Shown here: in pieces, positions 9,799 to 19,781 of the stretch
Position numbering within the stretch: position 1 is the stretch's first letter
How the letters are laid out: each line of letters starts with the position of its first letter
From: Tridacna crocea
Lineage: Eukaryota; Mollusca; Bivalvia; Cardiida; Cardiidae
Direction of reading: 5' to 3'
Length of the DNA: 64,000 nucleotides
NCBI GenBank assembly: GCA_943736015.1
Contig: OX031068.1
Location: forward strand, 25,304,296 to 25,368,295
Notes under the pieces: model-generated
Told to the model about the DNA's origin: nothing
Database searches by the model: none
What the model saw: only the letters and a program-made list of their open reading frames with translations
Translations under genes and position numbers: made by a program

Positions 9799-10066
9799 TT
9801 AACCCTTTACCAAACAGCACAAAAAACTTTAAAATCTTTAATTCTTAACCTAATGACAAAATTTTAGACTGGTCCATTTTGAAAGTGCTTGCAGACAACA
9901 ACATAAATGTGACTCAGAAATTGAAATTTGTTTCTACCAGGGTAGAAAACATTGTGGGAAAAGCAGAAAATGCTGGTTGCTAGCATTTTCTCGTTTTTCC
10001 ACAATGTTTTCAAAAGGCTTCTATCTCGGGGTCGTACAAACCACAGATTGTTTGGTAAAGGGTTAA
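9799..10066 (-). mobile_element. PBM-A MITE with doubled left end
   Basis: TTAACCCTTTACCAAACAGC at 9799, then a second start at 9838 (TTAACCTAATGACAAAATTT). The remainder is standard; right end GTTTGGTAAAGGGTTAA. Confidence 0.85.
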
Positions 10067-10148
10067 AAGGAGACTACTAAAAACATTTTTCTCCTCTACC
10101 CACATTGTGTTCACAATTTCAAATACAAAATTCATCATTTAGGGTCAT
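10067..10148 (+). mobile_element. PBM-A right-part fragment
   Basis: TTTCTCCTCTACCCACATTG, then AAATTCATCATTTAGGGTC; stops at the TTAA of the next copy. Confidence 0.55.
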
Positions 10149-10429
10149 TTAACCCTTTACCAGATGGCAAAATTTTAACTTTGTCTGAATTGAAAGTGTT
10201 TGCAGATGAAAATTTCAATGTGACTAAAATGGTGCAGTTCTTCTTTGATACGGTAGAAAATATTGTGGGTAAAGGAGAAAGTGCTGGTAACCAGCATTTT
10301 CTCCTTTTTGCACAATGTTTTCTATCCTGTTGGAAACAAATTTCAATTTTTGAGTTATGTTTATTTTGTCGCCTGCAAATACTTTCACTTTGGACCAGTC
10401 AAAAATTTTATCGTTTGGTAAAAGGTTAA
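10149..10429. mobile_element. PBM-A copy with two arm-2 sides
   Basis: 281 bp, TTAA on both sides. Both flanks of the palindrome are arm 2 (GTGTTTGCAGATGAAAAT on the left, TTTTGTCGCCTGCAAATAC on the right), so the whole copy is a long inverted repeat. Confidence 0.85.
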
Positions 10430-10562
10430 AATGAGAAAACCTAAAGGAGAAGAAATAACTTGCTTTTTATGATTTTTTTTCCCCCTGTTGCCATCATGAA
10501 TAGTTTCTGCTGCAAGACAAAAAACATCTGCTGCAGGGGAAAGTGATTACAAAATACATGTA

Positions 10563-10791
10563 TTAACTCTTTACCACACAAGAAAATTCTAGACTAGTCC
10601 AAATTGTAAGCATTTGCAGATAACAAAATAAATGTGAATGACAAATTGAAATTTGGTGTAAGAAGGGTAGAAAACATTGTGGGAAAAGGAGAAAATGCTG
10701 GTTACCAGCATTTTCTCCTTTTCCCACAATGTTTTCAAAAGGCTTCTTTCTCAGGGTCGTTAAAAGTCGGGATTGTGTGGTAAAGAGTTAA
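10563..10791 (-). mobile_element. PBM-A MITE, complete
   Basis: 229 bp; perfect palindrome around GCTGGTTACCAGC; right side CTCAGGGTCGTTAAAAG. Confidence 0.93.
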
Positions 10792-10849
10792 TTAAAATTC
10801 CACCCACACTATTTATACAACAAGTTATATAATGGTTCAGCACTGACTC

Positions 10850-11064
10850 TTAACTCATTATCACACAATCCCTACTTTTGACAACCCTGAGAAAGAATCC
10901 CTTAGAAAACATTGTGGGAAAAGGAGAAAATGCTGGTAATCAGTATTTTCTCCTTTTCCCACAATGTTTTCTACTCTTCAGAAAACAAATTTCAAATTTT
11001 CATTCATTTATTTAGTCGTCTGCATATGCTTTGGATTTGGACATTATCATATGGTAATGAGTAA
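10850..11064 (+). mobile_element. PBM-A MITE, slightly shortened
   Basis: 215 bp; a small deletion in arm 2 removes the AAAATTTTG block before the end (GGACATTATCATATGG). Right target has decayed to GTAA. Confidence 0.88.
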
Positions 11065-12514
11065 ACATTTTCACCAACCAGTACATATTTTTTTTAGCTC
11101 ACCTGAGCACAGGGTGCTCAAGGGGAGCTTTTAGGATCACCGGGTGTGCGTCTCCTGTCATGCGTTGTCAACAATTCTTTAAACATCAACTCCTCCTAAA
11201 CCACAGGGCCAATTTGGACCAAACTTGGCTGGAATATTCCTTGGGAGGTCCTCTTTAAAAACTGTTCACAGACTTTGATTCCTTTAAAAACTCTGGTTGC
11301 CATGGCAACCAAATGAAATTATCTAAGAAATTCTTTAAAAATTCTTCTTCTCTGAAACCACTGGCCGGATTTTAAAATAATTTCACAGAGATGTTCCTTC
11401 GATGACCCTTTTCAAAATTTGTTCGCAAAATTTTGATACGTCAAGAAACATGGCTCTGGTGAATGGGGGCCACTTGCACTATACAGCAAAGAAGAAATTC
11501 TTAAAAATTCTTCTTCTCTGAATTGGCTGGTCAGATTTTGAAATAATTTCTCAGAGATATTCTTTGGGTGTGACCCTTTTCAAAAATTGGTCGCAAAATT
11601 TTGATCTGTCAAAACACATGGCTCTGGTGAATGGGGGCTACTTGCACTATATATACAGCAAATTCTTGAAAATTCTTCTTCTCTTGAATGGCTGGTCAGA
11701 TTTTGAAATAATTTCTCAGGGATGTTCTTTTGGTGAGCCTTTTCAAAATGTGTTCGCGAAATTTTGATTTGTCAAGAAACATGGCTCTGGTGAATGCACT
11801 ATATGGCAAAGAAGAAATTCTTAAAAATTCTGCTGGTCAGATTTTAAAATAATTTCACAGAGATGTTCCTTGGGTGACCCTTTTAAAATCAAGAAACTCG
11901 GCTCTAGTGAATGGGGGCTACTTGCACTATACAGCAAAGAAGAAATTCTTAAAAATTCTTTTTCTCTGAAACCGCTGTTCATGAAATTTTGATCTATCAA
12001 GAAACATGTCTCTGGAGAATGGTGGCTTCTTGCACTATATGGCCATGAAGAAATTCTTTAAAATTCTTCTTCTCTGAAATGGCTGATCAGATTTTGGAAT
12101 AATCTCACAGAAATGTTCCTTTGGTAACCCTTTTCAAAAATTGTTTGCAAAATGCAGACTTATCTAGAAACATGGGATCTGGTGAATGGGGGGCTACTTG
12201 CACTATTTGTTTTTAAAAATTCTTTTTCGCTGAACAAAAATTGCTCGAGAAATTTTGATCCATCAAGAAACATGGTTCTGATGGCTGTGGGCAATTTACA
12301 CTATATAAACATGAAGAAATTCTTGAAAATTCTTCTTGTCTAAAATGGCTGATTAGATTTTGAAAAACATGGCTATGGTTCTCTCAGAAATTCAGGTGAG
12401 CAATCCAGGGCCATCTTGGCCCTCTTGTTTTCAGTCTCAATTACCATACTTTCTGGTCTTAAGATGCTTTTGACATAGGACATGTCTCAAATTTTGTTGT
12501 TTTGTAAAAGTTAA
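11065..12514 (+). mobile_element. PBM-A MITE split by Helentron 3
   Basis: Left remainder ACATTTTCACCAACCAG (11065-11095) is poor. The right remainder 12428-12514 is clear: GTCTTAAGATGCTTTTGAC, TTTTGTTGTTTTG, TTAA. Confidence 0.6.
11096..12427 (+). mobile_element. Helentron-like element 3, both ends present
   Basis: Starts AGCTCACCTGAGCAC after a T-run, with a partly complementary GTGCTCAAGGGGAGCT behind it; ends TTCAGGTGAGCAATCC, hairpin GGGCCATCTTGGCCC, CTCTTG. The core is about seven units at ~165 bp (AAATTCTTCTTCTCTGAA, TTTCACAGAGATGTTCC, AACATGGCTCTGGTGAATG), unrelated in sequence to the core of copy 2 although the ends agree. Thus one terminus type carries two different tandem cores. 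Confidence 0.75.
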
Positions 12515-12869
12515 GATACATAGGAGAATTTTGTTAGGATCTGCATGTAGTGCAGATGGAGATCAGACAGCAATAAATATGATATCTGGTGTTTTGAAAG
12601 CCTAAACCTGTACAGTTACAGATATAAACTGTATTTAGTTAAAAGAGAATTTTTTTTCGATTTCTAGATGTTCCTTATTTGTTCTTATGATATGCAAACA
12701 CAAAAGTTTCAAATTCGGAAAATCGCAAAAATTTCCATGTCACAAAAGTTTCCACTTATACCGTAGATTTACCAGTAACAAGGATATTTCTGACCTTTCG
12801 TAGGTTGGAGTCTTTGTGTTTCATTCTGGTTTTTGGTTGGTCCTGTACACATATTGGTTTAAGAGCAGC
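12515..12869. other. no feature recognised
   Basis: AT-rich sequence without MITE, SINE or convincing open frame. Confidence 0.5.
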
Positions 12870-13081
12870 TTAGCTCTTTACCTTATAATCCTGACTTTTT
12901 ACGACCCTGAGAAAGAAAACTTTTGAAAACATTGTGGGAAAAGGAGAAAATGCTAGTAACCAGCATTTTCTCCTTTTCTCACAATGTTTTTTGCCCTATT
13001 GGAAACTAATTTCAAAGTTTGACTTATGTTTATTTTATCATCTGCAAGTGGTTTCATTTTTGATATTTGATAAAGAGTTAA
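12870..13081 (+). mobile_element. PBM-A MITE
   Basis: Left target TTAG, right TTAA; arm 2 lacks about 17 bp near the end. Palindrome GCTAGTAACCAGC has one mismatch. Confidence 0.88.
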
Positions 13082-13283
13082 CAACTAAACTAGACTAATA
13101 TTGAAAATACTTACAGATGACACAATAAATGTTGCTCAGATGATCTGAGAAATCTTTCAAAAGTACAAAGCACCTTGGAAAATGGAGAAAATGCTTGTGA
13201 CCAGCATTTTCTCTTCCAACGATGATTTCCGAAGCTTTGTTCTGCAGATTTGTGACATGTCCCGATAGTTGGTAAAGGGTTAG
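13078..13283 (-). mobile_element. PBM-A MITE, diverged
   Basis: Shares its left TTAA with the previous copy. Stem GGAAAATGGAGAAAATGC with GCATTTTCTCTTCC, ending GGTAAAGGGTTAG. Confidence 0.75.
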
Positions 13284-13759
13284 ACAGAAAAGGAAACTAG
13301 ACTGAGTGCATTTTCTATAAATAACTTAAATGTGCATATAATGAATGCAAAATGCATAACCATCATTGGTATGTTTTGTAGCCTACAGATCTCTAGATCC
13401 CTTGTGGGAAATGAATATCTGAACTTGTAAAAATACAACTGTATTACATTTGTAACATCGTGAGTAATGGACTGAAGAGTCTTTTCGGTAGAAATAGTTC
13501 TGCTGTACTAAACACAACAGGAATTTGACATTCTATAACCAAAATAAATGATAAAATATGAAAAAAAATCTCCCCTATATATATATAATATAAACACAAG
13601 GAATGCAAGATCTCGATTGCCAGTGCCAGCACAAGACAGCCTTTCCAACCCAAAATCACCCACGAAACAAACATTGATCATAATTTCCTTTAGCCTAGCG
13701 ATAGACATCACAACAATGTACCTGTGACATTCGGCGATTCCTCAATTGAAATATTTGGG
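13284..13759. other. no feature recognised
   Basis: Contains two overlapping minus-strand frames of 67-76 codons (13444-13711) rich in hydrophobic residues. They resemble nothing known to me and lack context; probably chance in AT-rich DNA. Confidence 0.4.
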
Positions 13760-14102
13760 ATAAAAAAGTAGGCCACAGGGACAAATCCTGGAAGAACTCT
13801 GTGTACACTCTAGGGACCACATTTTCAGTCTGATACTCATGAAATTTATATAAGAGTTTTTTCCTTTATAATATCACATACATGTACAAGGTTGAAATGG
13901 AGTCATGTTGCATCAGAAGGTTATGGTCACTGGAACAAAATTTGGAAAAAAATCCATAAGTTCAATTTAGAGGCCGCATTTTTAGTCTGATAGGTCCTTA
14001 ACACTTGTGTGTCTACATCATCATAACCTAGATGTCTTCAACTTTTATCAATCCTAGACGACTTTACTCAGATGAGCACTCTAGGGCCAATGGCTGTCTT
14101 CT
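13760..14102 (+). mobile_element. Helentron relic with 3' end
   Basis: GTACACTCTAGGGACCACAT and TTTTCAGTCTGATACTCATG are units of the copy-2 type; the end is decayed but visible as GATGAGCACTC, GGGCCAATGGC, GTCTTC. Confidence 0.6.
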
Positions 14103-14201
14103 TCCAAAATGTTTTCTCTCATTTGGAAGGTAAATTCCATCATTAGAATGCAATCAGCATGGACTTGTCAAACATTTTTATGATCTGTTGTTGAACATTA
14201 A
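14103..14201 (+). mobile_element. PBM-A right-half remnant
   Basis: CCAAAATGTTTTCTCTC, AATTCCATCATTAGAATG and GGACTTGTCAAAC follow directly on the Helentron relic: a fourth Helentron end inside a PBM-A. Confidence 0.6.
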
Positions 14202-15017
14202 CAATCTATATGGTTTAACCCTTTATGAGCCCTAAGTTAACCAATCAAACATCTTCAGTCTAGAAAGAAGACAAAAAAAAATGTAATTTCAAGGTTGACT
14301 TTGTCTAGAGTATCTCAGCAACTGAACAATTTGTGCTGTCTCATCTTTTTCTATATGTGCTGTAAGAGCAACTTCACTTGTAAAAAGACTATTATACCCC
14401 TGTCACAGCAACTTGTTCTCACTCTGATCAGAAACTTGCCATATGAACTTAAACTGTGTTTGGATGGACTGGATATATTGGCAAACCTTTTCTGTCTGTT
14501 TACGAACTAAGTGGAGGGTTAGGAAGGAAAGGATGCTGCAGAACATTGAGCCAGCTAAAAATTTTTCACCATTCAGCCCATGCTATTATTAGATGGAAAG
14601 TCAGTGTACTTAAAATGAGATGAATGCACTACACATGGAACTGCAGTACTTTGATCCTAATAAAGATGAAGTACAGTAACTGTTGGGCATCAATGGCAGC
14701 GCATTAGCATTTTACTGACCGAAATAACACATCCTGTTCCAACCACAGCTGGTTTTATGATTTTGTAAACCGGGGTAAGACTTTCTTAACCCTTTACTCC
14801 ATATTGATACTATAGAAATGGCTTATGGGGTAAGATTTTCTTAAAACAAGTTGGTGATACAGGCGCTTACATGTTCTACCCTGACTGTAACCCATTTCCC
14901 AATTATGTCGGGAGGAGGCAAGACGTTCTAAGTACTAGGTTGTGTGACAGGGGCTTTAAGGAAATAAGCAACCACAAAATTTACTGTCAGAAAGTGATTG
15001 CCTGGATCTGTATCCTA
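14202..15017. other. mostly unannotated stretch
   Basis: Apart from the PBM-B remnant at 14786-14844, only a short TTAACCCTTTATGAGCC start at 14215 and a 71-codon frame (14295-14510, cysteine-containing, unrecognised) are present. Confidence 0.35.
14786..14844 (+). mobile_element. PBM-B reduced to its two ends
   Basis: TTAACCCTTTACTCCATA is joined to GAAATGGCTTATGGGGTAAG and TTAA with the palindrome absent. The 13 bases before (GGGGTAAGACTTT) and the last bases of the unit (GGGGTAAGATTTT) are near-identical, suggesting slippage or a duplication. Confidence 0.6.
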
Positions 15018-15094
15018 TTAACTCATTACTACACAACAAAATTTTAGGTTTGACCAAATCAAAAGCATTTGCAGACGACAAAATCAAATTAAAC
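15018..15094 (-). mobile_element. PBM-A arm-2 fragment
   Basis: TTAACTCATTACTACACAAC through AAGCATTTGCAGACGAC, then cut off where the next copy begins. Confidence 0.75.
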
Positions 15095-15317
15095 AGACAG
15101 AATGCTACCAAACAACAAACTTTTAGGCTGGTGCAAATTGAAAGCTCTTGCCGACGGCAAAACAAATGCAACTCAGAAATTGATTTTTTTTTCCAGCTTA
15201 GGGTAGAAAACAGTGTGGGAAAAGGAGAAAATGCTGGTTACCAGTATTTTTTTATTTTCCTACAATGTTTTATATCCTATTAAAGACATTTTTAATCTCA
15301 CCAATATGACCAATTTT
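15095..15317. mobile_element. PBM-A copy, both sides arm-2-like
   Basis: Left side CTACCAAACAACAAAC, GCAAATTGAAAGCTC; palindrome GCTGGTTACCAGTATT; right side TATATCCTATTAAAGAC, which is also the arm-2 side. Ends at the next TTAA. Confidence 0.7.
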
Positions 15318-15484
15318 TTAACTATACCAAATGACAAAATCTATGACTTGTATGAATTGAAAAAATTTTGAAGACAAAAAATTAAATATGACTCAGATGC
15401 CGGAATTTGTTTTTTGAAGGACAGAAAACTGTTGTAAGAGGAGAAATTGCTGGTTACCAGCATTTTCTCCTTTACAAACAACAA
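15318..15484 (-). mobile_element. PBM-A MITE, right arm lost
   Basis: TTAACTATACCAAATGAC, diverged arm 2, palindrome centre GCTGGTTACCAGC, stops at CTCCTTTACAAAC. Confidence 0.75.
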
Positions 15485-15789
15485 CTTAACCCATTACCAC
15501 ACAATTCCCACTTCTGACGACCCTGAGAAAGATTAGCCTTTTGAAAACATGGTAACCAGCATTTTCTCCTTTTCCCACAGTGTTTTCTACCCTGCTGGAA
15601 TCAAATTTTAATTTTTGATTTAGGTCAATTTTGTCGTCTGCAAATGCTTTGAATTTGGACCAGTCTAAAATTTTGTGGTTTGGAAAAGAAATGAGAAACT
15701 TTTTTCTTCAAGGTCGTTAGAATACAGGATTGTTTTGTAAAGGCTTTGGATTTGGACCAGTCTAAAATGGTGCCATTTTGTAGAGTTAA
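15485..15789 (+). mobile_element. PBM-A MITE, half palindrome and doubled right end
   Basis: Left stem arm is deleted (GAAAACATGGTAACCAGC). Two successive right termini: TTTTGTGGTTTGGAAAAG at ~15670 and GCCATTTTGTAGAGTTAA at the end. Confidence 0.8.
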
Positions 15790-16194
15790 TCATTTTTTTT
15801 TTCCATCTAGAAAAATCACCGTATTTTTTTTCTGAACAAATTTATTGTACTTCTATTATATTATACTCTTTCATATACTGTTTCATATCCTCTTTCAAGA
15901 AATGGGCATATCTAAATATAGTCATTAATTAAATTACATCACCAGGAAACTGTTAAGCTACTGTATATAAATAGCTTCCTGTGTTTTTCCGTTTCCTAAA
16001 ATAGGTTGTACCTCTTTCCTGGTTGGGTAATTTTTCATAAAAGTTGCTTAAAGATACGTGCATAGCTTTTACCACCCGTAATTAAGATTTTTATGATTTT
16101 TGCATTCAGTGTTTGAATTTGAGTATACTTGTTTGGGTCTGCTTACACTGTTTCAAAATTCTACATTCTAGCCTGGCATTATAATTTGGGCCTT
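15790..16194. other. no feature recognised
   Basis: T-rich and AT-rich sequence, no frames or repeats identified. Confidence 0.5.
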
Positions 16195-16421
16195 TTACCC
16201 TTACCACACAATCCTGACTTTAAAAGACCTTAAGAAAGAAGCCTCTTGAACACATTGTGGGGAAAGGAGAAAATGCTAGTAACCAGCATTTTCTCCTTTG
16301 CCCACAGTGTTTTCTACCATTTCGAATACAAATTTCTATTGTTCACTTGTAATTATTTTGTCATCTGCAAGTACTTTCAATTTGGACAAGTTTAAAATTT
16401 TGTCGTTTGGTAAAGTGTTAA
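16195..16421 (+). mobile_element. PBM-A MITE
   Basis: 227 bp; left target TTTA, right TTAA; centre GCTAGTAACCAGC. Confidence 0.9.
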
Positions 16422-16566
16422 GAGGTTCTGTCTCAGACAGTTTAGCAGATGGATAATATAGTCTTGAGTTAAGAATAAGAATTAAATTTACATGTAGTAG
16501 GTGGATAATGCATTATGCGAAGAAAGAATGACTTGCCCTCATTGATTACATATTTTTTTTGTCCCT

Positions 16567-16795
16567 TTAACTCTTTACCATTTGATAAAATTCTGGACTA
16601 GTCAAAATTGAAAGCATTTGCAGACAACAAAATAAATTTGAATGAAAAATTGAAATTTGATTTGGACAGGTTAGAAAACATTGTGGAAAAAGGAGAAAAT
16701 GCTGGTTACCAGCATTTTCTCCTTTTCCCACAATGTTTTCAAAAGGCTTCTTTCTCAGGGTTGTTGAAAGTTGGGATCATGTGGTAAAGTGTTAA
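16567..16795 (-). mobile_element. PBM-A MITE, complete
   Basis: 229 bp, TTAA on both sides; stem perfect except the outer GTGGAAAA/TTTTCCCAC. Confidence 0.93.
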
Positions 16796-17498
16796 ACTTT
16801 TAGAGTTCTTTTTTTTGAAAATACATTTCTTCTATTTTCGGCAAACTGAAGGTTATGTTTTTTGACAGAACATAATTATTTGAGGCTTGTCAGTGGTGAC
16901 TATGGAAGTTCACCATTAACTGTAAAAGATATGAGTGTTTGCTATTGTCCACTGCTAAAGTCATGTAAAAATAGTTGAAAACTGAAAAATTACTATGTTA
17001 TGGTACTGGTAGTTTTGGCAAGAATATACATGTATAATAAAGTAGTGGAAATTGTGGATCTAGGACCTTATGGCATTGCATTCTTCTGTTGACTTACACT
17101 TTCTGCCAATGGAAAAAAAAAAACATGGCTTAGGGCTTTAACCCATTACTGGACAATTCCAAGTTTGATAAACCTTGAAAATTAGAAAAGGTGCAGACTA
17201 ATCTTCATGAAACTTTTTGACTGAAACAGCTTTGCAGTTGGAATATATATGGGGATTTTTCACCATCTGAAAATTTCCATTTCATTTAATATAGTAATAA
17301 GTGTAAGGGTTTATACCTAACCAATAAGTTGTAATGCACATGAACCATTTATGTCATTTGATAGATTGACAAGCCTTCTATCAGACTTCTAACACCCATC
17401 ATTCTTTACTTTGACTTGCGTGACAGCAGTTTGAACTCATTGGATCTTTTATTGGATTTTGTAGTTTTCACAAGGAAGTGCTGTAAGTCATTTTTTTG
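16796..17498. other. largely unannotated; PBM-A left-arm remnant at 17138-17195
   Basis: TTAACCCATTACTGGACAAT at 17138 runs about 55 bp into arm 1 and is lost. No other repeat or frame recognised. Confidence 0.45.
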
Positions 17499-17927
17499 TT
17501 AGCCCTTTAACATATAAACCCGACTTTTAATGATCCGGGAGAAGAAAGCTATTAGTGAAAATACAGTAGAAAAAGAAGAAAATGTTGGTAACCTAAGCTC
17601 CTACCATATCACATATTTCATTATTTGAGTAACATTTAACTCTTTTCCAAACAAGTCCTGGTTTTTACATGTCTACAGTATAAGTCTTTAGAAAACACTG
17701 TGGGAAAAGAAGAAATTGCTCGTAACGAGCAATTTCTTCTTTTCCCACAGTGTTTTCTAGCCTATCGGAAAACTTTCTGCCATTCTCATCAAATTCAAAA
17801 TTGTCATCTGCAAACACTTTGAGTTTGGGACAGTCTAAAATTTGTCATTTGGGAAAGGGTTAATTATCGTCTGTAAAAGCTTACAATTTGGAAAAGTTTA
17901 AAATTTTGTCGTTTTGTAAAGACTTAA
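17499..17927 (+). mobile_element. PBM-A MITE split by PBM-C
   Basis: Diverged left part (TTAGCCCTTTAACATATAAA, AATGTTGGTAACC, TTATTTGAGTAACA), then PBM-C, then ATCGTCTGTAAAAGC, TTTTGTCGTTTTG and TTAA. The insertion site is the TTTAAATTGTC spot of arm 2. Confidence 0.75.
17636..17863 (+). mobile_element. PBM-C MITE, complete
   Basis: 228 bp. Ends CTCTTTTCCAAACAAG and TTTGGGAAAGGG; left arm TGGTTTTTACATGTC; palindrome GGGAAAAGAAGAAATTGC around TCGTAACGA with mirrored GAAG/CTTC; right arm CTTTCTGCCATTCTC. Confidence 0.9.
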
Positions 17928-18028
17928 TGTATTCATTTGCAGGTGTATGGCTTCCATCATGAGTTGTGATTCCATAGCTCACCTTTTTTCTGAGAAAACC
18001 ATAACATTTGATTAAAGTCTTGTTTTTA

Positions 18029-18041
18029 CCTCTTATTTCAG
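18029..18041 (+). other. splice acceptor
   Basis: Pyrimidine-rich CCTCTTATTTCAG ends at 18041; the exon would start with TGTCGGTG at 18042. Confidence 0.7.
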
Positions 18042-18082
18042 TGTCGGTGATACAGTAAAAACAAGACCTTGTAAATGCTAAA
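18042..18082 (+). other. 5'UTR part of the FNDC3-like exon
   Basis: 41 bases between acceptor and ATG. TAA at 18056-18058 is in frame with the ATG, so translation cannot start upstream in this exon. Confidence 0.65.
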
Positions 18083-18956
18083 ATGTCAAAGACTGAAGGT
18101 GTATGTTTTGAGCACCACATAATAACACCAGAGAAAATCGTATGTGAAAATGGCTACGAATCAACTCAAACCCTGACAAATGGCAGAGGGTCACATGAAA
18201 CCAACTCCAGTCCAGAGTTAGCCATAAGAAACTGTGAAAATGATCATTGTGGCACAGTTCACAAAGAGCAGAGTGACAATGGTGCAGATGTTACTATTGT
18301 ACAGTCAAAACAAAATGGTAATCATGCAGTAACAATGTCAAATACAAACCATGATACCAGTGTGAACATGGATATGGCCAGTGAAAATAATACCAGTATC
18401 AGTTCTGACAGTTGTGAATCAACACAGTATACACCTCCGGAAATCACAGATTCGGGAGTTGATATTGCATCACATGATGCTCTGACAGACACAAATGCGA
18501 CCTCAGTACAAGCAGTTCATCAAACACCAGTTACCATCGCCAACCAAGCAGTGCTCTCAAGTCACATGACCATCACTTCCAACCAAATGTCAGAGAACCA
18601 AATGACCTTCACATCAGCTAATTCCATTCAAGGTCAGATACCAGTAGTACAGGGTATTGTAGCCCCATCCCCACAACAGCCCGTTTCACAGTTCACCTCC
18701 CCACAAATGGACCCTAGACAACCCAGCCTGACAGTGTGCCCAATTCATCAACAGATGGCTGCTCCTCCTGCTGCTTCAAACTCCCCTCTCCATCCTTCTG
18801 GTACCCCACCTTTGTCTGAAAGCAATGCACCAAACCCTAATCAAAGTTCTTCAAATGGAAACCAGGGCTCACATCATCAGCATGTTGTGCATGTGCACAT
18901 ACAGCCGGGTGAAACTTTAACAGTGCGTTATGAAGACCAATTACAGCGGGTTCAGG
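18083..18956 (+). CDS. first coding exon of an FNDC3-like protein (partial)
   Basis: 291 codons plus one base, ending at a GTAAGT donor, so the following intron is in phase 1 and the next Gly codon is split. Residues 1-265 are low-complexity, rich in S, T, N, Q and P, with SDSCESTQYTPPEITDSG near 110-130 and no cysteine-rich or globular pattern. Residues 267-291 are different: HVVHVHIQPGETLTVRYED then LQRVQ. Vertebrate FNDC3A and FNDC3B have near their N-terminus a VQVNPGETFTIRAED-type motif followed by a Q-G, in the same order (established knowledge). FNDC3 proteins are ER/Golgi-associated, mostly tail-anchored, with many fibronectin type III domains after a proline-rich N-terminus; those domains are not in this exon. 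The N-terminal extension before the motif is much longer than in vertebrates. ATG 18083 is preceded by an in-frame stop at 18056. Base composition is less AT-rich than the flanks and no MITE lies inside. The assignment rests on one short motif. Confidence 0.75.
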
Positions 18957-18963
18957 GTAAGTG
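18957..18963 (+). other. splice donor
   Basis: Exon ends TTCAGG, intron begins GTAAGTG; reading through would stop after two more codons. Confidence 0.8.
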
Positions 18964-18990
18964 AATTGTCCTGTCCCTTTACTTCATTTT

Positions 18991-19205
18991 TTAACCAATT
19001 CAAAATTTCAGTAGCCCAGAGTATGAAGCAGTTTGAAAATGCAATGGGGAAAAATGAGAAAGTATTTTGCTTTTTTTTCCACAATGTTTTTTACCCTCTC
19101 AAAGGCAGTTCCTACAATGGTTTGGGCCACATTTGATTAGACATCATTCTGTCAATGCTTATAATATGGGTGAGTCAGAAATCTTGTCGTGTAGCATAGA
19201 GTTAA
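18991..19205 (+). mobile_element. PBM-A MITE, old
   Basis: Starts TTAACCAATTC 35 bases into the putative intron. Remnant centre GGGAAAAATGAGAAAG/TTTTTTCCAC, arm 2 GGGCCACATTTGATTAGAC, end AGCATAGAGTTAA. Confidence 0.65.
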
Positions 19206-19310
19206 CTCTTGCGTAAAGCTGAAGACTTATCCAAGTGGGAATGATTTGCAGACAAATGAAGTATGGCTCAGATGATGGAATTTGTCTTTGATATGGTAGA
19301 AAACACTAGG
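19202..19310 (-). mobile_element. PBM-A arm-2 fragment
   Basis: TTAACTCTTGCGTAAAGC, GATTTGCAGACAAATGAAG, GGTAGAAAACACTAGG; palindrome lost. Confidence 0.6.
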
Positions 19311-19440
19311 TCACCCCCGTTACAACAACTGCATAAGACTTAGTGTATTTCTCTTTGTCAATGTCTTATTGTCTTTTGCATAAAGAGAGACCCACAAACA
19401 GTAATACACATGACCTGCAAATATCTTTAGAATAAATTAA

Positions 19441-19475
19441 TGGAAAAAAAAAAGGTGGGGGGGGGGGGTGGAGGA
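19441..19475 (+). repeat. poly-A/poly-G tract
   Basis: About ten A followed by GGTGGGGGGGGGGGTGG. Confidence 0.9.
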
Positions 19476-19533
19476 AGCAAACAATTATAACAATTATACC
19501 CACAATCTAGTTACTGTAAGAGTGAAAAGTACT

Positions 19534-19762
19534 TTAACTCATTACCACACGACAATATTTTAAGCTTGTCCAAATCGAAAGCATTTGCAGACGACAATAT
19601 AAAAGTGACTGAAAATTTGAAATTTGTTTTGTGAAGGGTAGAAAACATGGTGGGAAAAGGAGAAAATGCTGGTTACCAGCATTTTCTCCTTTTCCCACAA
19701 TGCTTTCTAAAGGCTTCTTTCTCAGAGGCGTCAAAAGTAGGGATTGTGTGGTAATGGGTTAA
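19534..19762 (-). mobile_element. PBM-A MITE, complete
   Basis: 229 bp with TTAA on both sides; stem has one outer mismatch (CATGGTGGG). Confidence 0.93.
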
Positions 19763-19781
19763 AACATAATACATGATTAGT

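Noticed and set aside
13444..13711. Hydrophobic minus-strand frames that could pass as a small membrane protein
   Set aside because: Two overlapping frames, AT-rich DNA, no start context or homology that I recognise.
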